DNA of 7,597 nucleotides from positions 1 to 7,597 of the forward strand of contig JAGWVZ010000167.1 of the NCBI GenBank assembly GCA_018970625.1. Direction: 5' to 3'. This DNA comes from Myxococcales bacterium (GTDB lineage Bacteria > Myxococcota > Bradymonadia > REDH01). A program made the position numbers and the translations under genes. The notes below the pieces were generated by a model. The model saw nothing but the letters and a program-made list of their open reading frames with translations. It was not told the DNA's origin and made no database searches. This document shows positions 1-4,166 of this stretch, piece after piece (within the stretch, counting starts at the first letter, position 1; every line of letters begins with the position of its first letter).

Positions 1-144
1 GGTCAGCCGAACCGACTTGTCCTCGCGGATTTCGTCGGCGGGAGCGACACCTTACACCGCCTGTTCTCCGTGTGTCAACGGTTTTGTTCGGCCCCGGCAC
101 GACGGTATGCAGTGTCAGTTTTCACCGTTGTGTCAGTACCTTAG
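1..144 (+). CDS. Possible C-terminal tail of a converging plus-strand gene
   Basis: Plus-strand frame 1 is open from the window edge to TAG at 142-144 (47 codons, beginning GQPNRLVLADFVGGSDTLHR). The first half has ordinary protein-like composition; the second half is less convincing. If real, it would converge on the DUF1552 gene with the stem-loop at 210-238 between them. No family is recognisable, other frames are also open here, and the call is weak. Bases 145-309 contain no gene that I can support. Confidence 0.15.
   Translation, partial: GQPNRLVLADFVGGSDTLHRLFSVCQRFCSAPARRYAVSVFTVVSVP
49..78 (-). promoter_or_regulatory. Weak sigma-70-like promoter candidate
   Basis: On the minus strand a perfect TTGACA (73-78) is followed after 18 bases by TAAGGT (49-54), which keeps only the TA...T of the -10 box. 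A transcript would start around 42 and leave the window. No start codon with an open minus-strand frame is visible left of it, so any target gene begins outside. Confidence 0.2.
72..135. repeat. Three GTGTCA motifs plus a CAACGGT/ACCGTTG inverted repeat
   Basis: GTGTCA occurs at 72-77, 112-117 and 130-135 (plus strand). CAACGGT (76-82) and ACCGTTG (124-130) form an inverted repeat across the cluster, and the first motif overlaps the -35 candidate. The arrangement could be operator-like, but six-base motifs can recur by chance. Confidence 0.25.
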
Positions 145-209
145 CCGGCACGTGCGTGCGTCCCCACGAAGAAATCTCCACGAGCGGGATCTGCTTTTCG
201 TTGCACGAC

Positions 210-238
210 GATCCTGTGCCTCCCCGGCACGGAGGATC
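210..238. terminator. Stem-loop downstream of the cluster, possible terminator without U-tract
   Basis: GATCCT-GTGCC (210-220) pairs with GGCAC-(GG)-AGGATC (226-238): eleven base pairs, a two-base bulge and a five-base loop (TCCCC). It lies 72 bases past the TAG of the DUF1552 gene. Neither strand has a run of T after the stem, so it is not a canonical intrinsic terminator; it could act with Rho, protect the mRNA 3' end, or separate converging transcripts. Confidence 0.35.
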
Positions 239-309
239 TACGCCTTCGCGCCTCCCTCGCCGAAGCGTACCGCCGCCCTGCCTGCCCGGCGCTCAGCCAG
301 ACAACGCCG

Positions 310-1692
310 CTAACGTGACACGAGGCCGTCCAGCGCCCCGGATGCACCCTCCCCATAACTGCCCACTTCGGCCCCCAGTGACCGCCCCAGCGCACCCAGA
401 AGGGCCGAGTGCCGCGTACCCGGATAGGTCAACAGGCGCCCCGTGTCGATGCTGCCTCCGCCTTTGCCGGCAACCAGAAACGGCATGTCGTCGTGCAGGT
501 GCGTGTTGCCGTCCGACACCTCGGTGCACAGCAGGATCGTGCTGTAGTCCAGCATCGTTCCGTCGCCTTCGGGACGCGCGGCAAGCTCGGACAACAGGTA
601 CGCGAACTGCTCCACAAACCATCGACGCTGCGTCACATATTCGGCGAACTCCAGCCGCCCGAAGTCATGTCGAGGCCCATAGTGGCTCGCCTGATGGCTT
701 CGCATGTCATAGCCCGGATCGTACAGCTCCGTGCCGGGAAAACGGCTCATCACCAGCTCGCTCGTGTGCTGGCTGGCCTGCAGAACGCCGACGCGCGTCA
801 GCCCGCACGCCATCGCCGTCACCAGCACGTCGATCTGATCGCGCATCTGCGTCGGGAAGATCGAGGGGTCATGAATGCGGCTCTCGTCGAACGGCGTCAG
901 ACCAAGCAGCGGATCGGAACAGTCCGCCGCAGGAACCTCGGGGGCAACCGACGTCGTCAACCGACGTTCGAGCTCTCGAACGGACTCCGTGTGCAGATCG
1001 AGTCGCGACCGCTCGGCGGCGCTCAGCCCTGCCCGCACGCTGTTCAGGTCGTCCAGCACGTAGTCCAGCACGCGTGAGCGTTGCGCCCGAAGGGCATCGG
1101 CAGCGGGGTCGCCCCCCGGAGTGCCCGGCGTTGCGCCGCTGAACAGTCGCTCAAAAGCTCGCAGCGGGTGGTCTTCCGGCCGAATCGTCGTCCCCGGTGC
1201 GACATATGAGATGTGTTTGTCGCCCGACGCGTTGTTCTGGTTTGCCTGCACCCCCAGATAAACGTGTCGATGAGGAAACGATGCACCGACGGTGCGCGCC
1301 AGATAGTGGTCAATTGACTCTCCGTTTCCGCCATCCACGCCCGTCAGCAGCTTCTTTGCCCCGCCGGGATGGCTTCCTGAGTCAGTGCCTCCCATGGAGA
1401 GTCCGTTCAAAAACACGCACTCATTTCGCCAGGGTTGTAGAGGCCGCAGCACGTCAGGCAACGCGAAGTCGCGCAAGCCGCCCGTCGGATGCCACAGCGA
1501 CGGCTCTCCATCGGCGCTGCGCCCCGGCACCCCATCCGGGAAATAGAACACGATGAAACGTCGAGACACACCGTCGAGCGCCCACGCACGAGGTGTTCCA
1601 AGCAGCGGAGAGACGGCTGAGAGCGCTCCCACGCCGGCCAGTGCGCGAAGGAAGTGCCGACGGGACATTTTTGCAGGGCGGCCGATGTTCAT
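310..1692 (-). CDS. Tat-exported DUF1552 family protein
   Basis: The 460-residue product, ending at TAG 310-312, has a twin-arginine signal: S10-R11-R12-H-F-L-R, a hydrophobic ALAGVGALSAVSPLLG core, and a likely cleavage after AWA38. It is therefore exported folded. The mature part follows the DUF1552 family from end to end: RRFIVFYFPDGV near the start, FLNGLSMGGTDSGSHPGGAKKLLTG (98-117 region), a middle helical stretch (SVRAGLSAAERSRLDLH), CSDPLLGLTPFD, then QASQHTSELV, SHQASHYGP and the C-terminal LLCTEVSDGNTHLHDDMPF with GKGGG. Many histidines and acidic residues in the second half could hold a metal. The last block resembles the active-site region of DUF1501-type sulfatase/phosphatase-like proteins, so a related fold is possible but not shown. 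DUF1552 genes regularly sit beside DUF1592-family cytochromes in myxobacteria and Planctomycetes, suggesting a shared complex. The length is normal and no disruption is seen. The catalytic role is unknown. Confidence 0.93.
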   Translation of the reverse strand: MNIGRPAKMSRRHFLRALAGVGALSAVSPLLGTPRAWALDGVSRRFIVFYFPDGVPGRSADGEPSLWHPTGGLRDFALPDVLRPLQPWRNECVFLNGLSMGGTDSGSHPGGAKKLLTGVDGGNGESIDHYLARTVGASFPHRHVYLGVQANQNNASGDKHISYVAPGTTIRPEDHPLRAFERLFSGATPGTPGGDPAADALRAQRSRVLDYVLDDLNSVRAGLSAAERSRLDLHTESVRELERRLTTSVAPEVPAADCSDPLLGLTPFDESRIHDPSIFPTQMRDQIDVLVTAMACGLTRVGVLQASQHTSELVMSRFPGTELYDPGYDMRSHQASHYGPRHDFGRLEFAEYVTQRRWFVEQFAYLLSELAARPEGDGTMLDYSTILLCTEVSDGNTHLHDDMPFLVAGKGGGSIDTGRLLTYPGTRHSALLGALGRSLGAEVGSYGEGASGALDGLVSR

Positions 1693-4076
1693 GGCGCTTC
1701 CTCTCGACGAAGCAGGAATCCCGGTTCGGTCGCGACGGCGATCATCATGGTGCGAAGATCGCCGCCCGAGCGAAGAAACGCGTCATCGATCTGTTCGATG
1801 GTGCACTGGTCTTCGCGCTCCTCGTGATACCCACGCGCGAACCGATAGTACTGCCGAACCATGCACTGTCGCGCCTGCCTGCTGTCTTCGAGCGCTGCGG
1901 CCAGCTGCGTGAGGTTCGTGAAGGTCGCGGATGTCGAGGTGCCAAACCCTTCGATGTCAGAGATGATGCCCGTGGAATCAACAGGCAGACCGTTCTCGGT
2001 CGCGCGGGTGGCGCCGATGGCGTCGAACTGCTCGAAGCCAAAACCAAGGTCATCAATGTACTGGTGACACGCAAAGCACGTGGGGTCATCGGTATGTTGC
2101 CGAAATCGCTCCCGGGTCGTGGCGTTGGGGTCAACATCGGGAACTCCACCTGCATTGGCGGGTGGGACGGGAAACTCCTGACACAGGAGTCGTTCACGAA
2201 CAAACAGCCCACGTCGGATGGGACTTGTCTGGTCAGAATGCGCAGTGGACACCATGACGCTGCCATGGCCGAGCACGCCGGAGCGTCCGTTGCCGTTGTA
2301 GGGAACCTGTTGCAGGGTGGTGCCTGCGACCCCGGTCAGATCATAAAGCGGCGCGAGCACAGCGTTGGCAAAGGTGTAGTCGGCGCCGTACAGCTCGGCA
2401 AAGCGTCCCGATGAGTCAAAGAACACGTGCGTCACGAAGGCGCGCGTCTCGTCTCGCATGGCCGACCGCACTTCGTCGTTGAAGTTGGGGAACATGGCTT
2501 CGTTTCGGGGAGTTGTGAGAATTCGCTCAATCCCCAGCCATTGTTCTGCAAACGTTCCGATCACATCGCGAGCTCGTGGATCATCCAGCAGACGCTGCAC
2601 CTGTGCCGCAATCTGTTCCGGTGTCTGAAGGGCGTTGGCGGCGGCAGCGGCCAGCAGCTCGGCATCCGGCATACTGGCGGTGTAGGTATAGCTCAGCAAA
2701 CTCGCAGTCTCGTAGGGGGTCAGCCGCCAGACTCCGTCACCGATGTCCTCGCCCATCTCGGATCGATACAGAAAATGCGGCGACGACAGCATAGCGGTCA
2801 CCAGCCACTGCACGTCAGCGCGCTGGCCGGGGTCACCCGCCAGCCCGAAGTCGACAAGCCGCTGTCTTTCGGATTCGGAGAGCGCGCGTCGATAGATTCG
2901 TGGGGCCCATTCTTCGACGAACGCCGTCATGCACGCGGACCGATCGCTCTCCCACGCACAAGGCGCCAGTCGACCGAGATCGGACGCGACAAGCCGACCC
3001 AGGCGCTCTGCTGCGTCCAGATACTCTTCGGCGTGGGTGGGCGTCACGAGGGTGGCGGACGCTGAGGTGTCGTAAAAGAAGCCCTGTGGCCTGACTTCGG
3101 CGGGGACAGTCGCGACCCAATCCTGATGGAACGATGAACCATTATCGCCCCCGGACGTCTGACAGTCCACGCGGGCGACCGCATTCTGGCCACCAAATCC
3201 GTCGCTCACGTACTCGGCCGCTTCAGGGTCCGCGATCCACTCGCTCTCATTGATGACAAACTTGTACTGATTTTCGCCATCAATAAGTCGAGCACGCGCT
3301 ACCCAGCGACCAATATCGCTGCGCCAGCTCATTCGGAGACCGCCGGCAGCGAGGGTGCCGGGCCAACCATTGAACGCACCGGCGACGTGAACCGAACGGA
3401 CCGTGCGTCCATTCGGATTCCAGGCAAACACCACCTCGCCACAAGGGTTCGGAATGCAACGGCCGGAGTTACATTGCTCGGACTGCCAGTCGCAATCACC
3501 GCTCACTTCGCACAGGGTTGCCGGCTCGGCGAACAGGTCCGCGATGGTGTTGTTGTACTCTCGTCGGGTCAGCAAGCGCAGACGCCGCACAGCAGGTGGT
3601 GAGCCTTCGCTACAGTCGACTGCAGCACCGGCGTCGCTCAGCTCGAGGATGAACCGAGCCAGACCCTCGGCGCACTCGCCCACACACAGCGTCGGGTCTT
3701 CGGGTGGCATACGGACATCAATTGCGTCGCGCAGTTCTTCGAAGGTACGGGTCGTGCCGGCGAGCTCGGGACCTATTCCGCCCTGCCCCTCGTCGCCATG
3801 ACAGCCGGCGCACAGGGTGTTCCACGCGCGCAGCGAATCAAATGAAGAAGACCCATCCGGTACAGAAACCGCTCCGGAGTCGTCAGCGCTTTGCACATCT
3901 TCGCGAACGTCGGAACCCACCTCCAATCCACTGTCGTTACCGCTATCGGGCCTCGGGCCTCCGCGCTGCGGCCGCTCGTACGTGTCGTCCGAGCATGCCT
4001 GTATGGCAAAAGTCAGGGCGCCCAACAGGACCCAACGAGGCGCGGGGCCCCTGGACAAGCGAACGTGCTGATACAT
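1689..4076 (-). CDS. Planctomycete-type cytochrome c lipoprotein (DUF1587/1595/1592/1588/1585) with inserted glycogen-binding domain
   Basis: The 795-residue product starts at ATG 4074-4076, with GAGG (4084-4087) seven bases upstream. A lipoprotein signal ends at AIQA-C28, followed by an Asp/Ser-rich linker to residue 80. A cytochrome c domain follows: C89-A-G-C92-H93 binds haem covalently and M123 in VRMPP is the likely distal ligand. DUF1587 begins at about 165 (RLLTRREYNNTIADLF) and resumes near 330 (GFFYDTSASATLVTPTHAEE). Between the halves lie a Cys-rich linker (189-212) and an AMPK-CBM-type domain (213-305). Then come DUF1595 (about 385-440, ending SSPHFLYRSEMG), DUF1592 (about 449-580), DUF1588 (about 597-690) with a second haem-type site C667-F-A-C670-H671, and DUF1585 (about 705-790). 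In the known family the order is the same and the DUF1588 CxxCH is normal; the biochemical role is unknown, with periplasmic or surface electron transfer expected. The stop overlaps the DUF1552 start, matching the common DUF1592-DUF1552 pairing. Confidence 0.93.
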   Translation of the reverse strand: MYQHVRLSRGPAPRWVLLGALTFAIQACSDDTYERPQRGGPRPDSGNDSGLEVGSDVREDVQSADDSGAVSVPDGSSSFDSLRAWNTLCAGCHGDEGQGGIGPELAGTTRTFEELRDAIDVRMPPEDPTLCVGECAEGLARFILELSDAGAAVDCSEGSPPAVRRLRLLTRREYNNTIADLFAEPATLCEVSGDCDWQSEQCNSGRCIPNPCGEVVFAWNPNGRTVRSVHVAGAFNGWPGTLAAGGLRMSWRSDIGRWVARARLIDGENQYKFVINESEWIADPEAAEYVSDGFGGQNAVARVDCQTSGGDNGSSFHQDWVATVPAEVRPQGFFYDTSASATLVTPTHAEEYLDAAERLGRLVASDLGRLAPCAWESDRSACMTAFVEEWAPRIYRRALSESERQRLVDFGLAGDPGQRADVQWLVTAMLSSPHFLYRSEMGEDIGDGVWRLTPYETASLLSYTYTASMPDAELLAAAAANALQTPEQIAAQVQRLLDDPRARDVIGTFAEQWLGIERILTTPRNEAMFPNFNDEVRSAMRDETRAFVTHVFFDSSGRFAELYGADYTFANAVLAPLYDLTGVAGTTLQQVPYNGNGRSGVLGHGSVMVSTAHSDQTSPIRRGLFVRERLLCQEFPVPPANAGGVPDVDPNATTRERFRQHTDDPTCFACHQYIDDLGFGFEQFDAIGATRATENGLPVDSTGIISDIEGFGTSTSATFTNLTQLAAALEDSRQARQCMVRQYYRFARGYHEEREDQCTIEQIDDAFLRSGGDLRTMMIAVATEPGFLLRREEAP
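1700..1703 (-). promoter_or_regulatory. Ribosome binding site of the DUF1552 gene, inside the preceding coding sequence
   Basis: GAGG within GAGAGGAAG (1697-1705) is seven bases from the ATG at 1692. It favours this start over the in-frame ATG at 1668 (MSRRHFLR), which has only a pyrimidine-rich CCCTGC upstream. It lies in the last codons of the cytochrome gene, so the two are probably translationally coupled through the ATGA overlap (1689-1692). Confidence 0.6.
2064..2078 (-). other. Second CxxCH (CFACH, residues 667-671) in DUF1588
   Basis: The motif sits in the family-typical context C-x-x-C-H-x-x-I-D-D-L-G-F-G-F-E-x-F-D-A-I-G. It may carry a second haem or a metal; the family carries it regularly but its occupancy is not established as far as I know. 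Confidence 0.7.
3162..3512 (-). other. Insert within DUF1587: Cys-rich linker plus AMPK-CBM/CBM48-type domain
   Basis: Residues 189-305 interrupt DUF1587. The first part has cysteines C189, C195, C202, C207 and C212; C195-x6-C202-x4-C207 has the same spacing as the last three cysteines of the neighbouring gene's repeat unit. The second part reads as a glycogen-binding E-set fold: VVFAWNPNG, SVHVAGAFNGW, QYKFVINESEW, IADPEAAEYV and GGQNAVARVDC. Compared with the AMPK beta subunit from memory, W238, K272, W280 and N298 fall where its glycogen-contacting Trp100, Lys126, Trp133 and Asn150 lie, so sugar binding looks preserved. C305 may pair with a linker cysteine and close the module. Confidence 0.8.
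3798..3812 (-). other. Haem c attachment site CAGCH (residues 89-93)
   Basis: This is the N-terminal CxxCH of the cytochrome c domain, with the downstream MPP methionine (M123) available as axial ligand. The second CxxCH of the same protein is at 2064-2078, in DUF1588. Confidence 0.85.
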
Positions 4077-4166
4077 GACGAAACCTCAAACCAGACGTCG
4101 GTATTCGTAACGATTCGTTCCCGTCTGCACAACCGACGAATAGAGGTTCCTGAGGCTTTTCATGGG
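4077..4166 (-). promoter_or_regulatory. Structured gap that may sequester the RBS of the cytochrome gene
   Basis: This 90-bp gap is the largest in the cluster. The ribosome binding site TGAGG (4084-4088, seven bases from ATG) lies within GAGGTT (4082-4087), which can pair with AACCTC (4143-4148). A second anti-RBS candidate, CCTCA, lies at 4151-4155. Inside the outer stem, TATTCGT (minus strand 4136-4142) pairs with ACGAATA (4102-4108), and a central AACGA-A-TCGTT palindrome (4109-4119) forms a small hairpin. CGTCGG/CCGACG (4133-4138 with 4096-4101) is an alternative pairing. A weak sigma-70 match (TTGTGC, 17-base spacer, TACGAA) is also present. The complementarity is directly visible; a regulatory role is inferred. 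Confidence 0.35.
4086..4163 (-). CDS. Possible 25-codon coupling or leader ORF
   Basis: An ATG three bases after the TGA stop of the Cys-repeat gene (TGA-CCC-ATG) opens a 25-codon frame (MKSLRNLYSS..., ending ...YRRLV). Its TGA at 4086-4088 overlaps the Shine-Dalgarno of the next gene (TGAGG, 4084-4088). It has no Shine-Dalgarno of its own, so any translation would come from reinitiation by ribosomes finishing the upstream gene. If translated, ribosomes would terminate on the downstream ribosome binding site and could open the stem described for this gap. The peptide is basic with no recognisable domain. The positions are certain; that it is translated is a guess, and a chance short ORF is quite possible. 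Confidence 0.25.
   Translation of the reverse strand: MKSLRNLYSSVVQTGTNRYEYRRLV

Noticed and set aside
88..110. Sigma-54 promoter (GGCACG...TGC)
   Set aside because: The spacing between the GG and GC elements is one base too long and the -12 element is poor.
72..1142. Long plus-strand ORF opposite the DUF1552 gene (356 codons)
   Set aside because: Arg/Pro/Ala/Ser-rich composition with no domain, lying antisense to a complete recognisable gene; typical of a GC-rich shadow frame.
1666..1668. Internal ATG as start of the DUF1552 protein
   Set aside because: It has no Shine-Dalgarno, whereas the ATG at 1692 has GAGG at good spacing and the ATGA overlap.
1593..2414. Plus-strand ORF of 273 codons opposite the DUF1585/1588 region
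   Set aside because: Antisense to well-conserved family domains; no recognisable product.
4109..4119. AACGA-T-TCGTT palindrome as a stand-alone repressor operator
   Set aside because: Short, single copy and explained as the inner hairpin of the gap structure; there is no regulator gene nearby.
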